Source of the DNA: Bathynomus jamesi
Taxonomy: Eukaryota > Arthropoda > Malacostraca > Isopoda > Cirolanidae
DNA: 64,000 nucleotides
Assembly: GCA_023014485.1 (NCBI GenBank)
Contig: JAJOZX010002577.1
Coordinates: forward strand, 72,501 to 136,500
Direction of reading: 5' to 3'
Below, piece by piece: positions 12,745 through 24,595 of the stretch. A program made the position numbers and the translations under genes. Each line of letters opens with the position of its first letter. Position 1 is the stretch's first letter. The notes beneath the pieces were generated by a model that saw nothing but the letters and a program-made list of their open reading frames with translations, did not search any database and was not told the origin of the DNA.

Positions 12745-12927
12745 TTTCGTAGGAAACTGCCAGTCCGCCATTTTGAATTTCATTTTTGGGGGTGTTCCCG
12801 GGGTCCAATTTTGTCGGATTTTGGACATGTTATTCTGCAATGGTTCCTGAGCTGGAAACAGTTTAGAAAGCTTCTGAAGCAATTTTGCCCAGGTTGAAGC
12901 TATTTTTGCTCTAGATTGCCTGGACTA
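12745..12927 (-). repeat. Right terminal inverted repeat of the Academ-like element
   Basis: The right arm is about 183 bp and is the reverse complement of 7,585-7,756. It is slightly longer than the left arm because of an insertion of about 10 bp near the outer end. It ends about 300 bp upstream of the GARS start codon. Confidence 0.85.
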
Positions 12928-13228
12928 ATATATTTTCACGCTTCGGCTATTGATTGCTCGATTGTCTAAGGTTGTTTTAGAAATGCCTCAGCATCATTAG
13001 GTGCTGGTTTGAATGAGTTCGTGATTTTTGCAAGCTGTCATTATTATTGAAAGCCAAAGAACTTGACCCGGCGTGAGGTCCTTACTTAAGGTTAACCTAG
13101 ACCTGATCAGTATACAGTTTAAGCAGGTTAACCAACAATACTAGGCCCACATTATTACACGTACCGGTATATCAAAGTTGAAAGAAGAGAATATTTCGTG
13201 GAGCACTGTTAGACGTAAGCCTTAGGAG
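12928..13228 (+). promoter_or_regulatory. Upstream region of GARS (probable promoter and 5' UTR)
   Basis: This is the only sequence between the Academ-like element and the GARS ATG. I see no clear TATA box. An in-frame TAG at 13,223-13,225 lies two codons before the ATG, so the reading frame cannot extend upstream within this exon. A promoter role is inferred from position only. Confidence 0.4.
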
Positions 13229-13288
13229 ATGAAGTCGCAAGAAATTGAAGTTCAGCTTGAAACCCTAAGGGCTCATGTTAAAGAGCAG
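13229..13288 (+). CDS. GARS: GARS exon 1 (start of WHEP domain)
   Basis: Twenty codons from ATG, ending at GTAGGC donor, phase 0. It begins [20 protein letters not shown] and encodes the first part of the WHEP helix pair. The ATG is preceded by an in-frame TAG. Confidence 0.85.
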
Positions 13289-16200
13289 GTAGGCTTAGGC
13301 CCTAATTGAGTAATATTTTAAGCAACTTAAAAAAATGGTAATATTTTTGGCATTATCCAATTTTGGCATCCCAAATTATTTAACCAACAAAAAATAAATG
13401 AACACAAGCAATTGATGAATGTGTATATTTAGGTGCTTCTTCACATGTATGATAGTGCAGTATCCTGTGTTTATGTATTAAAAATTAATGCTCTACATTT
13501 TGGTAAAAGTTGCTTAAAATTAATTGAAACCTATGTTAAAATTATTGAATGCCTAATTAGGTCAACTGGATATTTTTTTTACAAGAGTACATTTCAGGCT
13601 TTTGAGGAATTTTGGAATTTTAGGTTTGGTTTGGTTTGGTTTGGTTATATGTTAAAACTATGTTTTTCCATTTGTGTTTGATGTTGTTTGAACGAAATTA
13701 ACCTTCGTTTAAACCGCATCAAAAACCATCAGAAAAACAGTTTTGATTTACAAAGTCTGTAATGTACACTTGTAAAAATTTACTATCAACTGTACGCCCT
13801 TGATGATTATCTAGGTTGTCATGATATTTTTGTTTAAACTAACAAAAATATGACAACCTTGCCAATCATCAAGGGTGTACACTTGACCTAACTGGGCATT
13901 CTAACCAGTAACCATGCTTTCTCATAAGAAATTGACAAAAATGATTTATCAAAATAAAGCTATTTTTAATGCTGTTAAGTAATTTGGGATGCTATTCATA
14001 TATTTTTCGTTGGTTGAATAATTTGGGATGCCAAAATAAGATGTTGCCAACTGTATGCCCTTCATAATTGTTTAGGTTGTCTTGATATTTTCGTTAGTTT
14101 AAACAAAAATATCATGACTTAACCTAACCAATCATCAAGGGTATACAGTTGACCTAACCAAATTATCAAATTCTTTTCATAACACTAGGGTTGCCAAAAT
14201 TATTTCATTAGGTCATTAAAATAATATATCCTTTGATAGATGATTTTTTGAGTTTATGAACATAAAACATATTACCATAAAAATATTTTCAGTAATACTT
14301 TACAATACAGTTAAAAATTAGCAAGTTTAATATTTATTAAATGTGTTAAATTTGTTAAGTCATGATATGTTTGTTAGTTTAACAAAAATATCATGACTTT
14401 AACCTAAATAATCATGAAGGGTATACAGTTGTTGGCTTAACCAGGCATTCACTAATTTTTACGTAGGTTTCAATTAATTTTGGCTCTTTTTCAGTATTTC
14501 CCTGCAATTTTTTTTATTTTTCTGCTATTGTATATACAGTATCTTTTTTTGGTATTTCCCCACTATTTTTTTTAGAACCCAGCCTCCCAGGCCCTAGGAG
14601 ATCCTGGCCATGCAATTATCTGGTTATCAAGATGGACATAACACAAGTTCACCAGTTACTGGTTAAGTCGTGATATTTTCATTAAAACTAACAAAAATAT
14701 CATGATAACCTAACCAGTCATCAAGGGTGTACAGTTGACTTAACCCGGCATTCAAATTGTTTATTACAATTTGTGGGGAAATACCAAAAAAAGTGATATA
14801 CAGTAAACCCTCGATAAGTCAGACTATATAAGGCTCTAGCCAGTCTGACTCGTTGAAAAGTCCAACTCATAGCGAATTACCTTAATTACCCCCCCCCCCC
14901 CCCCCCTATTTACCTCTAAAGATGCATAAATACTCTAACCTTTTAAGTTTGATTAATGAGAGTCTAATACAATGTTCAAAATAAACATTAAAACAATAAA
15001 ACTTTGTTTCACTTACTGTTGCTGGAATTATTTTGAGCATGAAACACAAAAATTTTATTGTTTACCTTTTCATACAATACAGTACATATTAAAAAAACAC
15101 TTCACTTAGTAAAAGAAACAAAATAATAATGGCACTTGACATAGGAAATAAAACACTTCTCTCGGTAAAATAAGCAAAAGAATAATAGCAGAGGACAGAG
15201 TCTGACTCATCCCGAATTCAGACTCATCCCGAATTCAGACTCATCCCGAATTCAGACTCATCCCGAATTCAGACTCATCCCGAATTCAGACTCATCCCGA
15301 ATTCAGACTCATCCCGAATTCAGACTCATCCCGAATTCAGACTCATCCCGAATTCAGACTCATCCCGAATTCAGACTCATCCCGAATTCAGACTCATCCC
15401 GAATTCAGACTCATCCCGAATTCAGACTCATCCCGAATTCAGACTCATCCCGAATTCAGACTCATCCCGAATTCAGACTCATCCCGAATTCAGACTCATC
15501 CCGAATTCAGACTCATCCCGAATTCAGACTCATCCCGAATTCAGACTCATCCCGAATTCAGACTCATCCCGAATTCAGACTCATCCCGAATTCAGACTCA
15601 TCCCGAATTCAGACTCATCCCGAATTCAGACTCATCCCGAATTCAGACTCATCCCGAATTCAGACTCATCCCGAATTCAGACTCATCCCGAATTCAGACT
15701 CATCCCGAATTCAGACTCATCCCGAATTCAGACTCATCCCGAATTCAGACTCATCCCGAATTCAGACTCATCCCGAATTCAGACTCATCCCGAATTCAGA
15801 CTCATCCCGAATTCAGACTCATCCCGAATTCAGAACTCATCCCGAATTCAGAACTCATCCCGAATTCAGACTCATCCCGAATTCAGACTCATCCCGAATT
15901 CAGACTCATCCCGAATTCAGACTCATCCCGAATTCAGACTCATCCCGAATTCAGACTCATCCCGAATTCAGACTCATCCCGAATTCAGACTCATCCCGAA
16001 TTCAGACTCATCCCGAATTCAGACTCATCCCGAATTCAGACTCATCCCGAATTCAGACTCATCCCGAATTCAGACTCATCCCGAATTCAGACTCATCCCG
16101 AATTCAGACTCATCCCGAATTCAGACTCATCCCGAATTCAGGCTCATCCCGAATTCAGGCTCATCCCGAATTCAGGCTCATCCCGAATTCAGGCTCATCC

Positions 16201-19200
16201 CGAATTCAGGCTCATCCCGAATTCAGGCTCATCCCGAATTCAGGCTCATCCCGAATTCAGGCTCATCCCGAATTCAGGCTCATCCCGAATTCAGGCTCAT
16301 CCCGAATTCAGGCTCATCCCGAATTCAGGCTCATCCCGAATTCAGGCTCATCCCGAATTCAGGCTCATCCCGAATTCACTGTGTATACAATAGTAGAAAA
16401 ATAAAAAAACAATTGTGGGGAAATACCAAAAAAGCTTTCATTTTAAGCAACTTTTATCAAAAAATGTGTGTTAGTTATATATACACACAAAACTAACTTT
16501 GATATACCTAACCAATCATGCCCAGTTAGGTCAACTGTACACCTTTGATTGGTTAGGTTAAGTCGTGATATTTTCTTTAGTTTTAACAAAAATATCATGA
16601 ACAAATTTAACATATTTAATAAATGTTAAACTCGTTAATTTTTTAAAATAATTTCAAACCATATTGTAAAGGATTACCATATTTTCTTTATTTATCCTCT
16701 TTATAAACCATTAGATTTTGTAACATGTAGATAATGGACATGTAGATGTTCTTTATTCGGGTTTTAGTAAGGCATTTGACAAAGTTCTACGTAGGAGGCT
16801 TTTATATGAATTAAAACCTCATGGGATATCAGGGCCAGTTATAAATTGGGTAGAAAAGTGATTTAAAGATAGAGAATAGAGCATAATTCTATATGATTGT
16901 GAATCTGTGTAGCACAAAATTTGAAAAGGGGGGTACCACAGGGATCAGTGTTAGGTTCATTACTCTTTATTCTATATCTAAATGATTTAGTGAAGGGAGT
17001 AGGTAGTAACATTTCTAAATTTGCAGATGATATAAAAATAGTTGCCCCTGTTACAAATTGAGAAAATTTGGTGCTATTATAGTATGCTGTCTACCTATGA
17101 TTTGGCAGTCTTCCTTTTAATTATAGCTTCTTATCTTGTTTACTAATTTCATCATAAACATGAATTCATAGTACTTTAGTAGTAGTACCAATTATTGAAT
17201 GCCTTGTAAGGTCAACTGTACGCCCTTGATGATTGGTTAGGTTAAGTAATGATATTTTTTGTTAAAACTAATGAAAATATCACGACACCCTAACCAATTG
17301 TCAAGGGTGTACAATTAACGTAATAAAATAATAAGAAGAAGATAAGAAGCTATAATTAAAAGGTAGGCCACTGAATTGTAGGTAGACCGCATACTATAGT
17401 AGCATCAAAAATTCTTAGGTTAATTTACACAGTAAAATACATCATCAAAGGTACATGTCAGATCTATACTTTTGTACTTTAATTTAGTGTGTTTTGTTAA
17501 AATCTGACATTCATTTCTTGTGCAAGTTTAATTTAGATTGTTTTGGCAAATTTTGCACAAGAAATGGTCAGATTTGAGTAAATATGCCAAATTACACTGG
17601 AAAAGTATAGATTTGACTAGAATCTTGGATCATCTATTTTACTGCATAATTGCCAATTCTTATAAATTACAAAAAGATCTTGATAAATTAGTGACCTGGG
17701 TTAGTAAATGGCAGATGGAGTTCAATGTTAAAAAATGCAAAGTAATCCATTTTAGTAGAAATAATGAAAATTATCCAGACTGTGTGTAGAGATCAAGTCC
17801 ATAACAGCCTGGTAATATATTAAAGTAAGTCAGTTTGATTAGGTTTGGTTAGTAGTTGGGTCCTTATGGACTCTCTCTGAATACAGTCTGGATAGTAAAG
17901 TTTTACCAACCATAATAATTGATTTCATTATGTTCCCCATTTAGGTAATTAAATCAGTTTCTTGATAAATTTTTGAAAATTTATATTTTTAGAATTAGTA
18001 AACATTGATTAAACATTAAACTTGGTGAGGCACAGTAGAAAATAAATGGTACTTTTCCATTATCTGCCCCCTCAAAACCTATGGGAAAATTATTGAATGC
18101 CTGGTTAGGTCAACTGTACACCCTTGATGATTGGTTAGGTTAAGTTGTGATGTTTTCATTAAAACTAACGAAACTATCACCACTTAACCAATCATCAAGG
18201 GCATACAGTTGACCTAACCAGGCATTCAATAATTTTCTCATACGTTTCGAGGGGGCAGATAATGGAAAAGTACCAAATAAACTTTATGCAATATTGTAAC
18301 TGGTGATCATATAAAAAGTTTTATTTCAAAGATAATAAGGTAGCTACTTTTTGAAAATTAATTTGTGAGTATAGTGTTATATTCATAATTTTTTTTAGAG
18401 CCTGATCAATAATTTTCTAAGGTTAATATTTTTTCCTTTAGGGTGATGTCATTCGAAATCTGAAGGCTTCCGCAGCACCTGAAATTGATGTGAAGAGAGA
18501 GGTTCAGATATTAAAAGCTCGTAAGAAGGTAAAAATTAAATATAAAGTAATAGACCTATTGTTTATCACAATCTTCAAATTACGATATTAGGCCCACATT
18601 TTGAGTCTTTAATATTGCTGTTACGCGTGAAACCCCTGATTTTTTCAATAAATATGTTGATTGTAATAGAATAGATTGTGGTGGACTTAGTTCATTATTA
18701 TTATTATTATTATTAAACAAGTCCAAGTTGTTAAAATGAAAATGAGACAACTGTGATAAGAACTTTTCAATCATTTTTGTTTTGCAGGAATTAGAAGACA
18801 TGATTCAAAAATTAACTCCAGCTGATACTTTTGATAGAGCAAAAATGGGAGACCTCATTAAACGAAGATTCTTTTATGATATTTCCTTTGCTATCTATGG
18901 AGGCATCACAGGTAGATTTATTGCACTATTTAGCCATGTAGGCCTATTGGTGCTTGGAAAATTCATTCTCGGAAAATTTTAGTAAATCTATGAGCTCAGA
19001 TAGCAAAAAATATTTAAATCACATTTACCAGGTATAATGAAAACATAAATGAGAATTTGAAAAGATTTATTAAAGGAATTGTTTTGTTGTTTAAAACTTA
19101 AAACTAAAAAAGATACCCTAAATAATGGGTAAAACATAAAAGAAGATTTGGTCTTGGAAGATTCAGTCTTGAGACTCGAAAAGAAAAGTTAAAATGAAAT

Positions 19201-22200
19201 TAAGCTATAAGCAGCCGATTTTAAGAAGGCAATTTTATCACTTTCAACATACTTTTGCACAAGTATTTTGATGCGCGAGTTGAGTGTCATATTTTTTCTT
19301 TTTACTTGGCTTGTCTCCTCGTTGCAAATGTGAAATTTTAGTCTGCTTGTAACTGATGATTTCAGTGTGGAATGAAATGCTTCAAGGGCATTATTAGTTC
19401 GGGGCAATTTTTTTGACCTAACTAACCTAACTGAAATTTCCAAGGCCAATTTTCAAGGCTGAATTTTCTGGACACCAGACCTATTATATCATTTGTGCCC
19501 TGTTTTCCTATTATATCCTCTAAAAAATTGGACTAAAGTTAAATTTTTATAAAAGTTGTACCTTCTTTTTAAGTAACAATAGGGTAACCTAATTATTGTG
19601 TTGCATGGTGATAATTACAGTAGTGTATGTGAAGAAGCATAACTTGTAAGTTACTTTTGATCTGTCAGTGAAATGAGTTGAATGGTGATAGAAAATTAGA
19701 AACTAAATAAGGCCTATCCAGAAATGAATTTATTTTAACTGCAAGCCATAGTTGTCATTTGTCAGCTGAAGTCCTTCATTTTCCATAAAGGACAGTATGA
19801 TTTTGGGCCAATGGGCTGTGATATAGTGGATAACATACTGGCTGAATGGCACAAACATTTCATCATTCAAGAGAGGATGTTGAAAGTGAATTGCTCAATT
19901 CTTACTTCAGAATCTGTTCTTAAGGCCTCAGGTCATGTGGACAAGTTTGCGGACTACATGGTTAAGGTAAGGAACATTTGAAGATTACTTTAAACTAGAA
20001 AAGAAAGAAAAAATTTTACATATTGATTGTTAAATCTAAAAATACGGTAAAAGTTGCTTTTCTTCACTTAATTAACAGGATCAAAAGAGTGGAGAGTGTT
20101 TTCGACTTGACCATTTAATAAAGCAACATTTTGAAAAGATTTTATCAGATAAGAAAACTACGGAGGAAGAAAAGGGCAAAATTAATAGAAAAATTACTTT
20201 ATTAGATGGAATGAATATGGTAAGGACAAAATAGGTAAATATTAAAACATGCCTAAATTTCTTTTTAATAACAAACGTACAAGTATTGTAATTTTTTGGA
20301 TTACTTTTATACTTGGAGAATAATTGAAACCCTTAGTCTTTAAAAATTTAATATAGATAGTACTGGATGCTTTCCTCAATGAGATATAGATTGTAAATAA
20401 TGTATAGCATAGATAAAACTTAAGTATGTGAAGTATGGTAGTTTTGTAAATACTCAATAGCACAATGTTAATTAGCCAACTTGAAATTTATATTTTCTAA
20501 AATTCAGTCATAAAATATAGCTAGAGATGATTTATCCAACTTGGATAATTTCAATAGGCCTGAGTGTCTTCATGTTGTCCAAAATGTCCAAATGTAATTT
20601 AATTAATACTTGAATGTGTGGAGACAAAGTATTGGATAGTTAGGACCGATGTACGGGAATAGAATTTCAGATTTAAGTTTATTGCAGGAAGATATGAATA
20701 ATATAGTGAAAGAATACGATATGAAGTCGCCGAGTACTGGCAACAATCTTACGGATGCAATGGAATTCAACCTGATGTTTCCCATTTCAATTGGCCCATC
20801 TGGTAATGCCCTCATTAGGGAACCTTAATTTTTTCTTTTTCATTTCTATGTCAAAGTGATCCCTTTGATTTGAGAATGTGCGTTTATTCATGTTAGACTG
20901 TTAGAGTACCACTGCATGAAATAAGTTTCAACTAGGCATAAGTGTGTATATAAGGAATTTTCAGTTTATAGCTGCTGGATTAATATTTCATTGCAGCAGT
21001 TTCTTAAAGGGATTTTGAAGAGCTATGGCATATATTTATCAAATGGATGGTTAAGGTTTCTCCTCGTTATTGTTTCAGGTACTTTGAAAGGGTTTCTAAG
21101 GCCAGAAACTGCGCAAGGAATGTTTGTCAATTTTAAAAGGTTGTTGGAGTGTAACCAAGGGAAATTACCATTTGCGTGTGCTCAGGTATATTTCAAGATG
21201 TCTCGTGGTCAATGTATGAAGATTTTTGTATCAGTATTGGTAGCTAGAAAGTAGCGACCAGTTTAAAAGTGTTTTGGAAATATTCACCGCTTTATTGAAT
21301 GTTCTTAGTGTAATATAAAGTAATTGGCCACAGGTGGGGAATGCGTATAGGAATGAAATCTCTCCTAGATCTGGTCTGCTCCGAGTGAGAGAATTTACAA
21401 TGGGAGAAATTGAACATTTTTGTTACCCTGATGACAAAGATCATCCTAAATTTAATCAAGTAAGTGTAGAAAATAGAGTAACGCGACACTTTACTCCGTT
21501 TTTAGATGAATCATAATCCTAGTTTTAGAAAGTATGAGAAGTTCACTCTGAAGTGAACTTCATTTAATGAATGAAATTTCCTCGTTTACACCTCTCTAGT
21601 TTTAGTTTACTGGTTGTCATTAGGAACCCGCGTGAGCCCAACTTTGTTTGTATTACATTGCGCGAGACCGTACATCACGAACAAAGCTACTCAATTACTT
21701 TTATTACGGTGTTAGACTACTCTTTACCTTTCTGTGTGTTTGTGTACATTTATGAGAAAGCTTTCTCTTAAATTACGGATTCAGAGTTACGAGTCTGTTA
21801 TTATTTCAGGTGTTTGACATGAAATTGCGTTTATATTCTGCTTGCAACCAGATGGATGGAGAATCACCTAAACTCGTGTCCATTGGCGAAGCAGTCAGAG
21901 GGGTAAGTGTTCCAAATTATTTGATGAATGCATTCTTTGCTGCTTTCATTTTTGTACTGCTGATAGAGGAAAAATAGTTTTCCAACAGCAAAACAAATTG
22001 AACAGGCCTTCCTACTAGTTGTCCTATTTTACTTCTTCCTGTAAATTGGTTTTAAGAAGTTTGGCCTAATTCACCTTCCCACAAAGTCAAATTAAGAAAA
22101 TACTCGTTTAATTCGTAAAGCATAAGATTCTGTAATGTGTTTCAAATACATTTGAAACTTTCCAGGGTTTTTTTTTACTGTTGACATCCATTACTTTTTG

Positions 22201-23488
22201 TTGCGTCCATAGTGTACTATTGCAGTCAAAGTGCCAACTTGTTTTTTAATTGGTTGAAGTATGAATAACTGTTCAAGGACACTGAATTGTCTATAAACTA
22301 GACCATTCCTCCCAGTCAGGCCTCGAATCTGTCGGTGACTTGAAGACCCTTTCAGACCTCTATGCCTTGAATCATCATCTTCAAGATCGCAGTTATTTAT
22401 CTGGGCACTCTCCTTCCCAAACAGACATCACCGTCTTCAGAGCCTTAAGGGAACCTCCACCCAGTCACTTACCCAATGTGTGTCGGTGGCACACCCATAT
22501 CAAAAGTTTCTCCCTCGAAGAGCAAACTAAATTACCAGGGAAAGTACGCCCTCTTCTGGAACTGACTGGAGGCAGGAAAAAGGTGGATGTCATATGATCT
22601 CATTTTGTTACTAGTTTTGATTGTTTGCATTAATTCTTTCCTCGAATCTATCCTACTACTCCATTAGTTTTGGAACGAGACTTATCTGGAATGTGTAGTA
22701 GGACCACTGTAGCACATTAGGCCTTATTTCTAATGATCCCGTTTGGTAGTCATTTAATTCGCCATCAGTCTGTAGATGATTTTGAAGATCTACCTAATAA
22801 GATCATTGTATTTGAATGATTTAAATGAAATACTTCTTGATTCTTTTTCTCTTTATCACAATTGAATTTTACAAATTGTTATGTTGCTTTGGCAATGAGT
22901 AATTCATCCCTGTTTTAGTTAAATCTGGCCAGATCATCAGTAAAAATAATAATACTGACTAAGAGTTAATAATCATATTGAATTTCATATAAACACTGGA
23001 TTTAGACCTCTGTGGCTCTCATGTAGTAAAAATAAATTAAATTGTGAAATAACGGCGCATGTAACAGAAAAGTATGGTTGCACATTGCATAGGTCCAAAT
23101 TAGGGATGCGCATCGGATACCAGATCATGATCTGGTATCATGCCGGATAATTAATTAACATTTTAATCACTTTTTTGATAAAAAACTTCATATTTCAAGT
23201 TTTTGTGCGTACTTTATTATTTTATTATGGCTAATGCCAGACGATTTTATTCAGCTGTGGGAAGAGCCGTTCGCAATAAAGGGTTAAATTTAACATTTAT
23301 AATGATTTTCTTTTAAACAAAAAAGACTAAAAGTTAGATTTCTCTAGAATTTAGCAGAACTAGGTCCAATCAACTTTGCCTTTTTTCTTTTCACCATTGA
23401 ATGATAAAGTTTCCCCCAAAATATGGAAAATCTAAAATTTTATATTAAGACAATTTAAGTCTTTGAAAATTGAATATACTTCTATCTT

Positions 23489-23519
<31 letters not shown>

Positions 23520-24511
23520 CCTGGAAAATGCTGAAAAACTTTTCATAATGAAAAAAAAAAATATATATATATATATATAGGGCGTCCCAAAAAAATATAT
23601 ACACACTTTAAATAATTATAAAGGCAGTGTTTATTAAAATACATTTCATTTTCAAAATGTAATAGAATCTACAGACATTATTTAATTGTTTTGTCAATGC
23701 CTGTTTTCAAACTGACGTCCGTTCTGGTCCAGGCACTGCTGATAACGCGAAGCAATGGAATCGCAAACATCACGAAACATTTCGTTTGGTATTTGTGTGC
23801 ATTCTCGTTCAATGGCTGCTCTCAATTCCGCGACTGTTGCAGGTTTTATAGCGTAGACTTTGTCTTAAGTATCCCCATAAAAAAAAGTCTAGTGGTGTGA
23901 GGTCTGGTGAACGCGGAGGGTATTCTACGAAACCCCTTCGTCCAATCCACATCCACATCCACATCCACATCGTGCCAAGTACCACTCGCAATACTCCACT
24001 CTTCGGTCCGGATCATCATCATCATCATCTTCATTAATAGCATGGACTAATCTTGGAATGTAACTTTTCCATTGACCGCGCTTCAAAATGCGTTGGACAG
24101 ACGATTCTGAAATTCCTACCTCACGACTCGCTTGCCACACAGATTTTCTTGGACTTTGGTGATACGTTTCCAGTACTCTTTCTTGCTTTGTGGGGCTTGT
24201 CGATGTCCGTGGTCTTCCGGAACGCTTCTTGTGGACATTCTGAACAGTTCCATCGGCTTCAAACTTATCTCTAATTCGAGTGATGGTAAGTCACGTTGGT
24301 GGATCTGTTTGAAACTCCCTCCTAAACTGTCTTTGCACTTCAACTGCGTTTTCACACTTCCAGTAGCATTTTAGAATGAATTTCCTTTGTTCAAAGCTTA
24401 GTCTGACTGCCATTATTAATTCTAATGGGTTTAACTTGGAAACAAAGAAACATCAATTGAGCTATCAGCTGTTAAAGTGTGTATACATTTTTTTGGGACG
24501 CCCCGATAGTC

Positions 24512-24595
<84 letters not shown>

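Larger units (their letters stand above)
7585..12927 (-). mobile_element. Academ-like DNA transposon with long terminal inverted repeats
   Basis: A 5.3-kb element bounded by inverted repeats (7,585-7,756 and 12,745-12,927). The outer termini are TAGTCCAGGCAAT at the left and its complement at the right. Each end is followed by ATA (7,582-7,584 and 12,928-12,930), a candidate 3-bp target duplication; a 2-bp TA duplication with GTCCAGG termini fits equally well. The interior is almost wholly one minus-strand coding region with an XPG/FEN1-like nuclease and CXC-type cysteine tail. From memory, Academ elements combine zinc fingers, an XPG-like nuclease and 3-4 bp duplications, which is why I use that name. 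The class (cut-and-paste DNA transposon) is firmer than the superfamily. Confidence 0.72.
13289..18441 (+). other. GARS intron 1 (5.2 kb), filled with repeats
   Basis: It contains at least seven palindromic-MITE copies or fragments, a pogo-like element with a 17-bp minisatellite, and a split CR1 RT fragment. No exon was recognised in it. Confidence 0.8.

Noticed and set aside
15203..16377. CRISPR-like array
   Set aside because: The 17-bp units are contiguous with no spacers, in a eukaryotic intron; this is a minisatellite.
16500..17330. Arthropod TTAGG telomere-like DNA
   Set aside because: GGTTAGGTT words occur only within the palindromic MITE arms and are not tandem.
20991..21078. Upstream extension of GARS exon 7 (ATG-like frame from 20,991)
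   Set aside because: The acceptor at 21,077-21,078 gives the correct phase and the conserved GlyRS start of this segment; the extension is intron.
22320..22581. Alternative GARS exon carrying an eEF1B-like domain
   Set aside because: From the nearby CAG acceptor the phase after exon 9 runs into a stop; in-frame inclusion is not possible as seen.
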